A DNA stretch of 64,000 nucleotides from Rhodobacterales bacterium HTCC2255 (GTDB taxonomy: Bacteria; Pseudomonadota; Alphaproteobacteria; Rhodobacterales; Rhodobacteraceae), in contig DS022282.1 in assembly GCA_000153745.1 (NCBI GenBank), positions 850,027 to 914,026 on the forward strand. The letters are read 5' to 3'. Position 1 is the stretch's first letter. The number at the start of each line of letters is the position of its first letter. This document shows positions 19,851-28,890 of this stretch, in pieces. The notes under the pieces were generated by a model that had not been told where the DNA came from, made no database searches, and worked only from the letters and a program-made list of their open reading frames with translations. Made by a program: the position numbers and the translations under genes.

Positions 19851-20996
19851 TTAACCTTTTGCTTCACGAATTGATTTATCTTTATCATAGAAAGGCATTT
19901 CTTGAGCTGTACAAGCAATTTCAGTTCCATCGTTATTACGAACGGTCAAAGATGTTCCAGGTACAGCTGCTGCAACAGGCATTCGCGCAATTCCAACATT
20001 GTGCTTGTTTACATTTGAATACATACCAAAAGTTACATCCCCAACTTTTTTACCATCTTGGTGTAATTCAGCACCTTCATCAGCCGGTGTAGTTCCGTCC
20101 AGTAAAACTCCATAAATTTTAAATCGTTCTTTACCAGCAGCTGCGTAATGATTTTCAGCACCAATGAAACCAGTTTTACCAGGTGATACAACAAACTCCA
20201 GACCTAGCTCCCAAAGCGTGTCACCACAAACTTCATCTTCAAATGGATAAGTTTCTGAATTATCACCAGGGTAGAATAGAAGATAACTTTCAGTTCTTAA
20301 AAGATCTAATGTTGAGAACTGTACTGGAGCAATGCCCATGTCAGCTCCATCTGAAAGGATATTATCCCATACATGAACTGCATCTTTAGCTGCTACATAA
20401 ATCTCATATCCACGCTCACCAGTATAACCTGTTCGAGAGATCATTACGTTTTTACCAAATAATTTTGTATGTAATACACCAAAATATGCAAGGTCACGTA
20501 TGCCTTTAATATGCTTTGCCAAGAAATCTACTGCTACAGGCCCTTGAAGAGACATGTCATGCAAATCGTCATCAAATAAAACTGCACAATTTTTTGCCGC
20601 TGCGACTGATGTAAGTTGCTCCATTCCAGTACCAGTACCATGCACAACCATCCATTGATTTACATTTAAATGATAAATCACACAGTCATCAATAAATTTG
20701 CCATCATCATTTAAAATAGCTGCATAAGTACATCGTCCAACACCAATTTTGTCAACATTTCTAGTGGTAACTCTGTCAATTACATATGCAGCGTCTGGAC
20801 CAACTAAATGAACTTTTTTTAGTCCAGAAACATCCATGAGACCCGCTTTAGTTCTTATAGCCTCATAATCAGCCTCAGCGCGCTCAGACGTGTCATCATA
20901 AAACCACGCAGTTCCCATTCCATTCCAATCCTCTAAATCACCACCGATTTCGGCGTGCCTTTGAGCCAGCGCAGAATGCCTCCAAATTATTGCCAT
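19851..20996 (-). CDS. dmmD: GcvT-like tetrahydrofolate-dependent protein of the dimethylamine cluster
   Basis: 381-residue aminomethyltransferase-fold protein (glycine cleavage T family). Family text includes GLMDVSGLKKVHLVGPDA, MSLQGPVAVDFLAKH, SRTGYTGERGYEIYV and a C-terminal barrel with VGDVTFGMYS. It probably captures the one-carbon unit released by demethylation on tetrahydrofolate. Position upstream of dmmABC and downstream of amt points to DmmD rather than a glycine-cleavage T protein; gcvH and gcvP are absent here. A DmdA-like DMSP demethylase is a less likely alternative. Ribosome site AGGAGAAAAAG precedes ATG 20996. Confidence 0.75.
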   Translation of the reverse strand: MAIIWRHSALAQRHAEIGGDLEDWNGMGTAWFYDDTSERAEADYEAIRTKAGLMDVSGLKKVHLVGPDAAYVIDRVTTRNVDKIGVGRCTYAAILNDDGKFIDDCVIYHLNVNQWMVVHGTGTGMEQLTSVAAAKNCAVLFDDDLHDMSLQGPVAVDFLAKHIKGIRDLAYFGVLHTKLFGKNVMISRTGYTGERGYEIYVAAKDAVHVWDNILSDGADMGIAPVQFSTLDLLRTESYLLFYPGDNSETYPFEDEVCGDTLWELGLEFVVSPGKTGFIGAENHYAAAGKERFKIYGVLLDGTTPADEGAELHQDGKKVGDVTFGMYSNVNKHNVGIARMPVAAAVPGTSLTVRNNDGTEIACTAQEMPFYDKDKSIREAKG

Positions 20997-21100
20997 CTTT
21001 TTCTCCTAAATTTATAAATATGTAATTTTTTGCGATTAATGACATAGAGACTCAAAACGCGACAAAAAGCAAGACTGATATTAAAAAAATATTCCTTAGA

Positions 21101-21138
21101 GGCAAAAAACAAAAAGGGCTGCTAAGTTGCAGCCCTTT
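21101..21138 (-). terminator. Rho-independent terminator after the amt operon
   Basis: 10-bp stem AAAGGGCTGC/GCAGCCCTTT (21113-21122 and 21129-21138) with a 6-nt loop. On the minus strand it is followed by TTTTTGTTTTTT. It lies 22 bp after the stop of the 56-residue membrane protein, so it closes amtB plus that small gene. Confidence 0.85.
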
Positions 21139-21160
21139 AAGATCATTATATTTCTTTTAG

Positions 21161-21331
21161 TTATTTTTTCTTATTAAACTGTTTATGTTCAGACTTATTC
21201 CCTGCCCATAAAACGTATGCGCAAATTGCTGCTGCAATAAAAGTGTATACGCCAGGCATTGCCGTACCCCACCCCATAAACATTGCACCGTCAACTACAG
21301 ACCAAGCGGCCTCATCATATGGAAAACCCAT
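21161..21331 (-). CDS. Small membrane protein (56 aa) paired with the ammonium transporter
   Basis: ATG 21331 to TAA 21161, with ribosome site AAGGAGAAA. The protein begins MGFPYDEAAWSVVDGAMF, has a short hydrophobic stretch and one clear membrane helix (about residues 27-43, TFIAAAICAYVLWAG), and ends in a basic tail (KQFNKKK). It starts 22 bp after the amtB stop and ends just before a strong terminator, so it is almost certainly co-transcribed with amtB. I do not recognise a named family. A regulatory or assembly partner of Amt is a guess from position. Confidence 0.8.
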   Translation of the reverse strand: MGFPYDEAAWSVVDGAMFMGWGTAMPGVYTFIAAAICAYVLWAGNKSEHKQFNKKK

Positions 21332-21353
21332 GGTTTTCTCCTTTCATATTAAA

Positions 21354-22742
21354 TTAATCAGACGCAGCAGGTGATGCTACGATACCTTCAGGATATCCTT
21401 GAGCTGGAACTTTTGTTGTATCCATCCCTGCCACTTCAGCATGCTCTGGAACACGAAGCATATTCATTTTCTTCAAAATGAATGAAACCACATAGCCCGG
21501 AACAAAACCCAGTAGGAAGAAGACAACTGCACCAACTATTTGACCAAACAGACTTACCGTAGGTGCATCTACTATATCTAGAGCTGGATAACCTGAAGCA
21601 AAAACACCTAACATGACCACGCCATACAAACCGATAGTTCCATGAACTGTAACAGCGCCAACAGCATCGTCTATACCACGTCGTTCAAGCCAATTTGCAC
21701 AAGGTTGCAATATTACACCGGCACTGAAAGCAATTATGAATGCTAATGCAGGGTAATAGATATCTAACCCAGAAGCAGTTGAAATAATCCCAGCTAGTGC
21801 GCCAGACATCATCCAGAATGGATCTTTTGTCCATATCCATGAACCAATTATACCACCAGCAACAGCCATTAGAATATTAAATGATAGTGCTGACAAGGTA
21901 ATAGGAGTACCGTAAATTGTTGACATCTTATCGCCATACCATGACCAAGCTTCACCTGGCACGATAACACAAGCCATTAAAAAGCCCCAAAATCCTACAA
22001 TAATAAGCATCAAGCCTGTTACAGTTAATGGCATGTTGTGACCAGCAATGTGATTAGATGAACCATCAGCATTAAATTTACCAATACGTGGGCCTAGATT
22101 TATTAATACACCCAAGGCAAAAAATCCTGCTACAGCGTGTACCAGACCTGCTGCACCAAAATCGTGTACCCCAAATTTTGTTACTAACCATCCATCTGCA
22201 TGCCAACCCCAAGCAGCCGCAACTACCCAAGCGAACGAACCCAAAACAACAGCCAAAATTACGAAGCCTACTGTCTGTATGCGCTCAATAACTGCACCTG
22301 ACATAATTGATGCTGTCGTAGCAGCAAACATAGCAAAAGCTCCAAAAAATACACCTGATGCATTATCCGCTATATTTGGTCCCATGTACTGCGCTGAGTC
22401 ACCCCAACCCCAAGCAATTGAACTTGCATAGGCAGATCCAGAAATTCCCATAGCACCTTCACTAAATGTTAGTCCTGTTGGGAAACCCCAATAGACCCAC
22501 CATCCGAAAAAGTAAAAAGTTGGGATCATGAATGCAAATGCTAAAATATTTTTTACACCAGATGATAAAACATTCTTCGCACGCGAAGAACCCATTTCAT
22601 AAGCTAAAAAACCGGCATGGATTATAATCATTAACGGAATTGTTAAATAATAATATGTTTCAGCAAACATGGTGTTAGTCACACCTGAGCTTGCTTCGAG
22701 TTCGGCAACTTTTGCCATCAACTCTGCAATTTTGTCTTCCAC
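21354..22742 (-). CDS. amtB: Ammonium transporter (Amt family)
   Basis: 462-residue Amt/Rh channel with about eleven membrane helices. The conserved pore histidines appear in AGLVHAVAGFFALGV and AVTVHGTIGLYGVV. There is an N-terminal extension of about 22 residues before the first helix (KIAELMAKVAELEAS) and a cytoplasmic tail of about 45 residues. Set between dmm and mgs genes, it may recover ammonium or import methylammonium; which of these cannot be decided from sequence. It is divergent from mgsA, with a palindrome in the 212-bp spacer, and is followed by a 56-residue membrane protein. Nitrogen control is likely but no NtrC or sigma-54 site is evident to me. Confidence 0.92.
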   Translation of the reverse strand: MEDKIAELMAKVAELEASSGVTNTMFAETYYYLTIPLMIIIHAGFLAYEMGSSRAKNVLSSGVKNILAFAFMIPTFYFFGWWVYWGFPTGLTFSEGAMGISGSAYASSIAWGWGDSAQYMGPNIADNASGVFFGAFAMFAATTASIMSGAVIERIQTVGFVILAVVLGSFAWVVAAAWGWHADGWLVTKFGVHDFGAAGLVHAVAGFFALGVLINLGPRIGKFNADGSSNHIAGHNMPLTVTGLMLIIVGFWGFLMACVIVPGEAWSWYGDKMSTIYGTPITLSALSFNILMAVAGGIIGSWIWTKDPFWMMSGALAGIISTASGLDIYYPALAFIIAFSAGVILQPCANWLERRGIDDAVGAVTVHGTIGLYGVVMLGVFASGYPALDIVDAPTVSLFGQIVGAVVFFLLGFVPGYVVSFILKKMNMLRVPEHAEVAGMDTTKVPAQGYPEGIVASPAASD

Positions 22743-22869
22743 TTTATTTCCTCCCTAAAGTATTAAAACAGTTATTTTTGCATCCATTTAAGTGAAAATT
22801 TCAACTTTTTATATGTACGCTGACACAATACATACACGTTATGTCTTTTTTTACCACATTTTTTTGCCT

Positions 22870-22892
22870 CTCATGAAAAAAAGTTTCATGAG
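22870..22892. promoter_or_regulatory. Palindromic operator candidate between amtB and mgsA
   Basis: Perfect 9-bp inverted repeat CTCATGAAA (22870-22878) and TTTCATGAG (22884-22892), spaced by 5 bp. It lies about 62 bp upstream of the mgsA start in the spacer shared with amtB, where a regulator could control both directions. I did not find a matching copy upstream of tmoX, tmm or tdm. Confidence 0.45.
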
Positions 22893-22954
22893 GTATTGTT
22901 TTGTGAAAAAATATAGCCTACACATTGATTCAGTTTAAAAGAGGATCACAGCAG

Positions 22955-23851
22955 ATGTGCGGTATAGTTGGATTATTCCTAAAAGATAAAAGTTTAGAAC
23001 CTGAGCTAGGCATGATGTTAAGTGATATGCTTGTAACAATGACAGATCGTGGACCAGATAGTGCAGGTATCGCAATTTATGGAAACGATGAAAAAAGTAG
23101 TGGAAAAATTACTATTCAATCTGATAATCCAGACAAAAATTTTAAAAATTTAGACAAAGAAATCAGTACCATAACTGGAACTCCAGTTTCATTAAAAATT
23201 AAAAGTACACACGCAGTATTGGATGTGGAAACTTCCTCAATCCCGGCAGTACGAAAAGCTCTTAAGGAGGTTCGTCCAAGTGTACGAATAATGAGTGCGG
23301 GCGACACAATAGAAATCTACAAAGAGGTGGGATTGCCAAAAGATGTTGCTGCTAGATTCGATGTTTCAAAAATGTCAGGCACACATGGTATTGGGCATAC
23401 ACGGATGGCAACAGAATCTGCCGTTACAACAATGGGGGCGCACCCCTTCTCTACTGGAAATGACCAATGTCTAGTTCATAACGGATCACTTTCGAATCAT
23501 AATTCACTTCGTCGCAAGCTTCGACGCGAAGGCGTTCACATTGAAACTGAAAATGATACTGAAGTAGGTGCCGCATACTTAACATACAAAATGCAGCAAG
23601 GTAGCACCCTTGGTGAAGCACTGGAGAGTAGCTTAGATGACCTAGATGGTTTTTTCACATTTCTAGTTGGAACAAAAGATGGATTTGGTGTTGTAAGGGA
23701 TCCAATCGCTTGCAAACCTGCCGTTATGGCCGAAACAGATCAATATGTAGCATTCGGCTCTGAATATCGTGCTTTGGTAAATCTACCAGGCATAGAAGAG
23801 GCTCGCGTATGGGAGCCTGAACCCGCAACCGTTTATTTTTGGACACACTAA
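22955..23851 (+). CDS. mgsA: N-methylglutamate synthase, glutamine-amidotransferase subunit
   Basis: 298-residue class II glutamine amidotransferase, homologous to the N-terminal domain of glutamate synthase. The start is set at ATG 22955 so that Cys follows Met (MCGIVGLF) and becomes the N-terminal nucleophile; the longer frame from TTG 22925 would bury it. Other family marks are TDRGPDSAGIAIYG, GHTRMATES and VHNGSLSNHNSLRRKL. With MgsB and MgsC it makes N-methylglutamate from methylamine carried as gamma-glutamylmethylamide or from glutamate. Its stop overlaps the mgsB ATG by one base. Confidence 0.9.
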   Translation: MCGIVGLFLKDKSLEPELGMMLSDMLVTMTDRGPDSAGIAIYGNDEKSSGKITIQSDNPDKNFKNLDKEISTITGTPVSLKIKSTHAVLDVETSSIPAVRKALKEVRPSVRIMSAGDTIEIYKEVGLPKDVAARFDVSKMSGTHGIGHTRMATESAVTTMGAHPFSTGNDQCLVHNGSLSNHNSLRRKLRREGVHIETENDTEVGAAYLTYKMQQGSTLGEALESSLDDLDGFFTFLVGTKDGFGVVRDPIACKPAVMAETDQYVAFGSEYRALVNLPGIEEARVWEPEPATVYFWTH

Positions 23852-24534
23852 TGCAAACATTCGATTTAGAAGCGCAAGGATTGCGCGAACTGAACTCTAC
23901 CCTGCATGCGCAGGTTAAAGAAACAAATCAGACTTCATGGGAAGTTATCAACCCAAAAGGGTCTCATGCTATTGCAGTTGGTTTAGATGCTCCAATTGAA
24001 GTGAATATAAAAGGTTCTACCGGGTATTATTGTGGTGGAATGAATAAGCAGGCCACTATAAATGTTTTGGGTTCAGCTGGTCCAGGAACTGCAGAGAACA
24101 TGATGTCTGGCAAAATCGTAATTGATGGTGACGCAAGTCAATATGCCGGCGCAACTGGTCATGGCGGATTACTTGTTATCAAAGGGAATGCTTCTTCTAG
24201 GTGCGGCATTTCAATGAAAGGCATAAACATAGTTGTCCATGGAAATATTGGACATATGTCAGCATTCATGGCGCAATCTGGAAACTTGGTAGTGTGTGGC
24301 GACGCAGGAGATGCATTAGGTGACAGCTGTTATGAGGCAAGATTATTCGTTCGTGGCTCTGTTAAAAGTTTAGGTGCAGATTGTGAAGAGAAAGAAATGC
24401 GTCCAGAGCATTTAGAAATATTAAAAGAATTATTAGCTGAAGCTGATAGTGATGCAAAGCCAGAAGAATTTAAAAGATACGGATCTGCACGTAATTTATA
24501 CAACTTTGATGTCGATAATGCGGCAGCTTATTAA
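23851..24534 (+). CDS. mgsB: N-methylglutamate synthase, GXGXG subunit
   Basis: 227-residue protein made largely of the right-handed beta-helix found at the C-terminus of glutamate synthase (GXGXG domain). Repeating turns such as GSTGYYCGGMNKQ, GSAGPGTAENM, GATGHGGLLVIKGNA and GNIGHMSAFMAQSGN show it. The start is taken at ATG 23851, overlapping the mgsA stop (TAATG), rather than an upstream TTG at 23839. It is a structural part of MgsABC. mgsC follows after 11 bp. Confidence 0.9.
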   Translation: MQTFDLEAQGLRELNSTLHAQVKETNQTSWEVINPKGSHAIAVGLDAPIEVNIKGSTGYYCGGMNKQATINVLGSAGPGTAENMMSGKIVIDGDASQYAGATGHGGLLVIKGNASSRCGISMKGINIVVHGNIGHMSAFMAQSGNLVVCGDAGDALGDSCYEARLFVRGSVKSLGADCEEKEMRPEHLEILKELLAEADSDAKPEEFKRYGSARNLYNFDVDNAAAY

Positions 24535-24545
24535 GGAATTTTAAA

Positions 24546-25892
24546 ATGAGTTCACATGATGAAAATGGCATTCCATTTACAACGCCTCGCCAGTCTGCAA
24601 CTTTTACTGCTGACGTAAATAGTGATATCCGTAGAGCAGCTGCAACTGGAATTTATGATATTCGTGGTGGCGGAGCAAAACGAAAAGTACCAAATTTTGA
24701 TGATCTACTTTTTATGGGCGCATCTATTTCTAGGTATCCACTAGAAGGTTATCGTGAAAAATGTGAAACTTCCGTAACTATTGGAGGCTTACATGCTTCA
24801 AACCCAATTGAGTTAGATATTCCAATAACCATCGCTGGCATGTCATTTGGCGCCTTATCTGGACCAGCAAAAGAAGCGCTTGGGCGTGGAGCTTCAGCTG
24901 CTGGGACATCTACCACAACTGGAGATGGAGGCATGACGCCAGAAGAACGTGGGCATTCAACTAAATTGGTATACCAATATCTTCCATCAAGATATGGTAT
25001 GAACCCTGATGATATAAGAAAAGCAGACGCTATTGAAATAGTTGTAGGGCAAGGTGCTAAGCCAGGTGGTGGTGGCATGCTCCTAGGCCAGAAAATTTCA
25101 GATAGAGTAGCAGAAATGCGAAACCTTCCAAAAGGGATTGATCAACGTTCTGCATGTCGTCACCCTGATTGGACAGGACCTGATGATTTAGAAATAAAAA
25201 TTCTTGAATTGCGCGAAATTACAGGATGGAGAGTACCTATTTATGTGAAAGTTGCTGGAGCGAGACCGTATTATGATGTTACTTTGGCAGTTAAAGCTGG
25301 AGCAGACGCAGTTGTATTAGATGGTATGCAAGGCGGCACAGCAGCCACTCAAGATGTGTTTATTGAACATGTAGGTCAGCCAACTTTAGCTATTATCCGC
25401 CCAGCTGTTCAAGCTTTACAGGATTTAGGCATGCATAGAAAAGTTCAATTAATTCTATCGGGAGGCATTAGGTCTGGTGCTGATGTCGCAAAGGCAATGG
25501 CGCTAGGTGCAGATGCGGTTGCAATTGGATCAGCTGCTTTAATTGCTTTAGGCGATAATGATCCAAAATGGGAATCAGAATATAATAAGATTGGTTCAAC
25601 AGCTGGAGCTTATGATGACTGGCATGAGGGTAAAGACCCAGCTGGTATAACAACACAAGATCCAGAACTAATGAAACGGTTTGATCCAATTGAAGGTGGT
25701 CGCCGACTAAGGAATTACCTTAAGGTGATGACATTAGAGGCTCAAACGATTGCCAGAGCATGTGGTAAAAACCATATGCATAATTTAGAGCCAGAAGATT
25801 TAGTTGCATTAACAATGGAAGCAGCTGCAATGGCACAAGTACCATTATCTGGCACAAACTGGTGGCCAGGAAAATCAGGCAGTAATTTTTAA
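24546..25892 (+). CDS. mgsC: N-methylglutamate synthase, FMN-binding subunit
   Basis: 448-residue protein equivalent to the FMN-binding synthase domain of glutamate synthase. Key text: GMSFGALSGPAKEALGRGA, TTTGDGGMTPEERG, GAKPGGGGMLLG, KVAGARPYYDV and SGGIRSGADVAKAMALGAD, the phosphate-binding end of the barrel. It is the third of three coupled genes (mgsABC), which separates it from a standard GltB where the domains are fused. A terminator hairpin follows directly, before gmaS. Confidence 0.92.
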   Translation: MSSHDENGIPFTTPRQSATFTADVNSDIRRAAATGIYDIRGGGAKRKVPNFDDLLFMGASISRYPLEGYREKCETSVTIGGLHASNPIELDIPITIAGMSFGALSGPAKEALGRGASAAGTSTTTGDGGMTPEERGHSTKLVYQYLPSRYGMNPDDIRKADAIEIVVGQGAKPGGGGMLLGQKISDRVAEMRNLPKGIDQRSACRHPDWTGPDDLEIKILELREITGWRVPIYVKVAGARPYYDVTLAVKAGADAVVLDGMQGGTAATQDVFIEHVGQPTLAIIRPAVQALQDLGMHRKVQLILSGGIRSGADVAKAMALGADAVAIGSAALIALGDNDPKWESEYNKIGSTAGAYDDWHEGKDPAGITTQDPELMKRFDPIEGGRRLRNYLKVMTLEAQTIARACGKNHMHNLEPEDLVALTMEAAAMAQVPLSGTNWWPGKSGSNF

Positions 25893-25899
25893 ACTTTAA

Positions 25900-25929
25900 A
25901 ACATGATCAATATATGGTCATGTTTTTTT
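25900..25929 (+). terminator. Terminator between mgsC and gmaS
   Basis: Stem AACATGATC (25900-25908) with GGTCATGTT (25916-25924), one G-T pair, followed by seven T (25923-25929). It suggests that mgsABC ends here, with gmaS under read-through or its own promoter. Confidence 0.7.
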
Positions 25930-25959
25930 CATTAAACGACAACAGAATAGAGATAACCA

Positions 25960-27288
25960 ATGACAACAGATCTTACCAAATTCGCCAAAGATAATGGCAT
26001 CGAATATTTTATGATTTCGTTCACTGATCTTTTTGGTGGTCAACGTGCAAAATTAGTACCTGCACGCGCAATCGCCGACATGCAAGAAGATGGGGCTGGC
26101 TTCGCCGGTTTCGCCACGTGGTTAGACTTAACGCCTGCCCACCCAGATATGCTTGCTGTTCCAGATCCAGAAGCCGCAATTATTTTGCCTTGGGATAAAA
26201 CAATTGCTTGGGTACCAGGTAATTGTGTGATGGAAGGGCAAGATGTTGCTCAAGCACCACGCAATGTACTTCGGAAATTAATTTCAGAAGCGGCCGATGA
26301 AGGCATGCATGTTAAAACTGGTATAGAAGCAGAATTCTTTCTTTTGACTCCTAATGGAGAACAAATATCAGATCAATATGACACAGCAGCAAAACCTTGT
26401 TACGATCAACAAGCATTTATGCGCAGATTAGATGTAATCCGTGAAATATCTGACTATATGCTTGAAATGGGTTGGGGTGCATACCAAAATGACCATGAAG
26501 ATGCTAATGGCCAGTGGGAAATGAACTGGGATTATGATGACGCCTTAAAGACAGCAGATAAACATAGTTTTTTCAAATTTATGGCCAAGTGCGTAGCAGA
26601 AAAACACGGATATAAAGCAACTTTTATGCCTAAACCCATTGAAGGCTTAACTGGTAATGGCTGCCATGCACATATATCAGTTTGGGATGCTCCAGGAGCA
26701 GAGTCAAAAGTAAATGTTTTTGCTGGAAAAGGTGAAGGACAAACTGGAGAAGTTGGTTTGTCAGAGCGTGGTAAAAATTTCCTAGGTGGAATTATGAAAC
26801 ACGCATCTGCTTTAGCTGCTATTACAAATCCAACTGTGAATAGCTATAAACGTATTAATGCACCTAGAACTATGTCAGGCGCTACTTGGGCACCAAACAC
26901 AGTTACTTGGACAGGCAATAATCGAACACATATGGTTCGAGTCCCTGGCCCTGGCAGATTTGAGCTTAGGTTACCAGATGGAGCAGTAAATCCATATTTA
27001 TTGCAAGCGATTATAATTGCAGCAGGACTTTCTGGAGTAAGAACAAAAGCTGATCCAGGCAAACGCCATGACATTGATATGTATGCAGAAGGATACAAAA
27101 TAACTGATGCACCAAAATTACCTTTAAACATGTTAGATGCTCTTCGCGCTTATGATGATGACACCGAATTAAAGGTAGCAATGGGAGATGAGTTTTCATC
27201 TGCTTATTTGAAAATGAAACACCAAGAATGGAATGATTTTTGTTCACATTTCTCATCTTGGGAGAAAGCAAACACATTAGATATTTAA
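25960..27288 (+). CDS. gmaS: Gamma-glutamylmethylamide synthetase (glutamine-synthetase family)
   Basis: 442-residue member of the glutamine synthetase superfamily that ligates methylamine to glutamate using ATP. Catalytic-domain text includes GIEAEFFLLTPNG, NDHEDANGQWEMNWDY, GNGCHAHISVWD, NRTHMVRVPGPGRFELRLPD and a conserved C-terminal region. The N-terminus lacks the longer beta-grasp seen in GlnA-I and fits type III/GMAS. Position right after mgsABC and before tmm makes GMAS much more likely than a glutamine synthetase. A terminator follows. Confidence 0.92.
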   Translation: MTTDLTKFAKDNGIEYFMISFTDLFGGQRAKLVPARAIADMQEDGAGFAGFATWLDLTPAHPDMLAVPDPEAAIILPWDKTIAWVPGNCVMEGQDVAQAPRNVLRKLISEAADEGMHVKTGIEAEFFLLTPNGEQISDQYDTAAKPCYDQQAFMRRLDVIREISDYMLEMGWGAYQNDHEDANGQWEMNWDYDDALKTADKHSFFKFMAKCVAEKHGYKATFMPKPIEGLTGNGCHAHISVWDAPGAESKVNVFAGKGEGQTGEVGLSERGKNFLGGIMKHASALAAITNPTVNSYKRINAPRTMSGATWAPNTVTWTGNNRTHMVRVPGPGRFELRLPDGAVNPYLLQAIIIAAGLSGVRTKADPGKRHDIDMYAEGYKITDAPKLPLNMLDALRAYDDDTELKVAMGDEFSSAYLKMKHQEWNDFCSHFSSWEKANTLDI

Positions 27289-27310
27289 ATAAATATAAAA
27301 CTAAATATTT

Positions 27311-27345
27311 AAGCCTTAATAGAGATATCTATTAGGGCTTTTTTT
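27311..27345 (+). terminator. Rho-independent terminator after gmaS
   Basis: Thirteen-position stem AAGCCTTAATAGA (27311-27323) with TCTATTAGGGCTT (27328-27340), one G-T pair, then a run of T. It separates gmaS from tmm, which therefore probably has its own promoter in the 150 bp that follow. Confidence 0.8.
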
Positions 27346-27496
27346 ACGATAAATAGACATCATTAAACAAATATTAATACGCAAAGGAGCCATTGCTTCT
27401 GAGGAATATTTTTTTAATATCAATCTTGCTTTTCTCTATTTCATTCATCATTGTGAATATAAAACAAACATAAAAATATTATCAATGGAGATCATA

Positions 27497-28831
27497 ATGA
27501 CAAAAAGAGTTGCTATAATTGGAGCAGGCCCATCCGGCTTAGCCCAGCTTCGTGCATTTCAATCTGCAAAGGAAAATGGCGAAGAGATTCCAGAAGTAGT
27601 ATGTTTTGAAAAACAATCTAATTGGGGTGGTTTATGGAATTATTCATGGCGGACAGGTTTGGATGAATATGGTGAGCCCGTTCATGGTTCGATGTACAGA
27701 TACCTATGGTCTAATGGTCCAAAGGAAGGATTAGAATTTGCTGATTACTCCTTTGAGGAACACTTTGGTAAACAAATTGCATCTTATCCACCTAGGGCTG
27801 TATTGTTTGATTATATTCAAGGCCGCGTTATCAAAGCAGGTGTACGTGACTGGATAAAATTCAGTACTGCCGTAAGAGATGTTACTTTTGACAACGGTAA
27901 ATTTACTGTAAAAGTACACGATTTACCAAATGATAAAATTTATACAGAAGAATTTGACAACGTCGTAGTTGCATCAGGGCATTTTAGCACTCCAAATGTA
28001 CCACACTTTGATGGCTTTGAAAGTTTTCCAGGTCGCGTTTTACATGCACATGACTTTAGAGATGCAATGGAGTTTGAAGATAAGAATATCCTAATAGTAG
28101 GCACAAGTTACTCCGCAGAAGATATTGGGTCTCAATGCTGGAAATATGGCGCAAAAACAATTACCGTCAGTCATCGCACTGCTCCCATGGGTCATAAGTG
28201 GCCAGAAAATTGGGAAGAAGTCCCCCTTCTTACTAGAATGGAAGGAAAAACTGCACATTTCAAGGATGGCACATCAAAAGAAATTGATGCCGTAATCCTT
28301 TGCACTGGATACCAACACCATTTCCCTTACTTAACTGATGAATTGCGCTTAAAAACTGCTAATAGGTTAGCAACAGCTGATCTTTATAAAGGTGTAGCGT
28401 ACGTACATAATCCAGCACTCATGTATATTGGAATGCAAGATCAATGGTTCACATTTAATATGTTTGATGCACAGGCTTGGTGGGCTCGAGATGTAATTAT
28501 GGGTAAAATTTCATGCCCAAATAAATCAGATATGGAAGCAGATGTAAGTAAACGCGTAAAAGCTGAAGATGACGGTCAAGATGATTATGATGCTATCTGG
28601 TATCAAGGTAACTACATCAAAGAATTAGTTTCAGAAACTGATTATCCAACGTTTGATGTAGAGGGCGCATGTAATGCATTTAAGGAATGGAAAGGCCATA
28701 AAAAAATAAACATAATGACCTTTAGGGATAATGCCTACAAATCTGTGATTACAGGAACAATGGCTCCTAAGCATCATACACCATGGAAAGATGCAATGGA
28801 TGATAGTTTAGAAGTTTACCTACAAAATTAA
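27497..28831 (+). CDS. tmm: Trimethylamine monooxygenase (flavin-containing)
   Basis: 444-residue class B flavin monooxygenase oxidising trimethylamine to TMAO with NADPH and O2. FAD site GAGPSG at residues 9-14, FMO signature F177-x-G-x3-H183 ([12 protein letters not shown]) and NADPH site [11 protein letters not shown] at 201-211. The start is placed at ATG 27497 ([11 protein letters not shown]), just after the ribosome site TGGAGA; the first in-frame ATG at 27485 lies upstream of that site. Length matches bacterial Tmm. Together with tdm it converts TMA to DMA. It is convergent with the tdm operon. Confidence 0.93.
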   Translation: MTKRVAIIGAGPSGLAQLRAFQSAKENGEEIPEVVCFEKQSNWGGLWNYSWRTGLDEYGEPVHGSMYRYLWSNGPKEGLEFADYSFEEHFGKQIASYPPRAVLFDYIQGRVIKAGVRDWIKFSTAVRDVTFDNGKFTVKVHDLPNDKIYTEEFDNVVVASGHFSTPNVPHFDGFESFPGRVLHAHDFRDAMEFEDKNILIVGTSYSAEDIGSQCWKYGAKTITVSHRTAPMGHKWPENWEEVPLLTRMEGKTAHFKDGTSKEIDAVILCTGYQHHFPYLTDELRLKTANRLATADLYKGVAYVHNPALMYIGMQDQWFTFNMFDAQAWWARDVIMGKISCPNKSDMEADVSKRVKAEDDGQDDYDAIWYQGNYIKELVSETDYPTFDVEGACNAFKEWKGHKKINIMTFRDNAYKSVITGTMAPKHHTPWKDAMDDSLEVYLQN

Positions 28832-28845
28832 AATAATTCAAAATT

Positions 28846-28874
28846 CAGAGGGCGATGAACAGAATGGCCCTCTG
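28846..28874. terminator. Hairpin between convergent tmm and the tdm operon
   Basis: Perfect 8-bp stem CAGAGGGC (28846-28853) with GCCCTCTG (28867-28874) and a 13-nt loop, in the 59-bp gap between stops. The T-run is weak on both strands, but the position suits bidirectional 3'-end formation. Confidence 0.5.
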
Positions 28875-28890
28875 CAATAAACGAATAATT

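Noticed and set aside
19851-20996. Glycine cleavage T protein or DMSP demethylase
   Set aside because: No gcvH/gcvP or DMSP genes are near, while dmmABC follows directly; the GcvT-like DmmD reading fits the context better.
25960-27288. Ordinary glutamine synthetase
   Set aside because: Position between mgsABC and tmm, together with the shortened N-terminal region, favours gamma-glutamylmethylamide synthetase.
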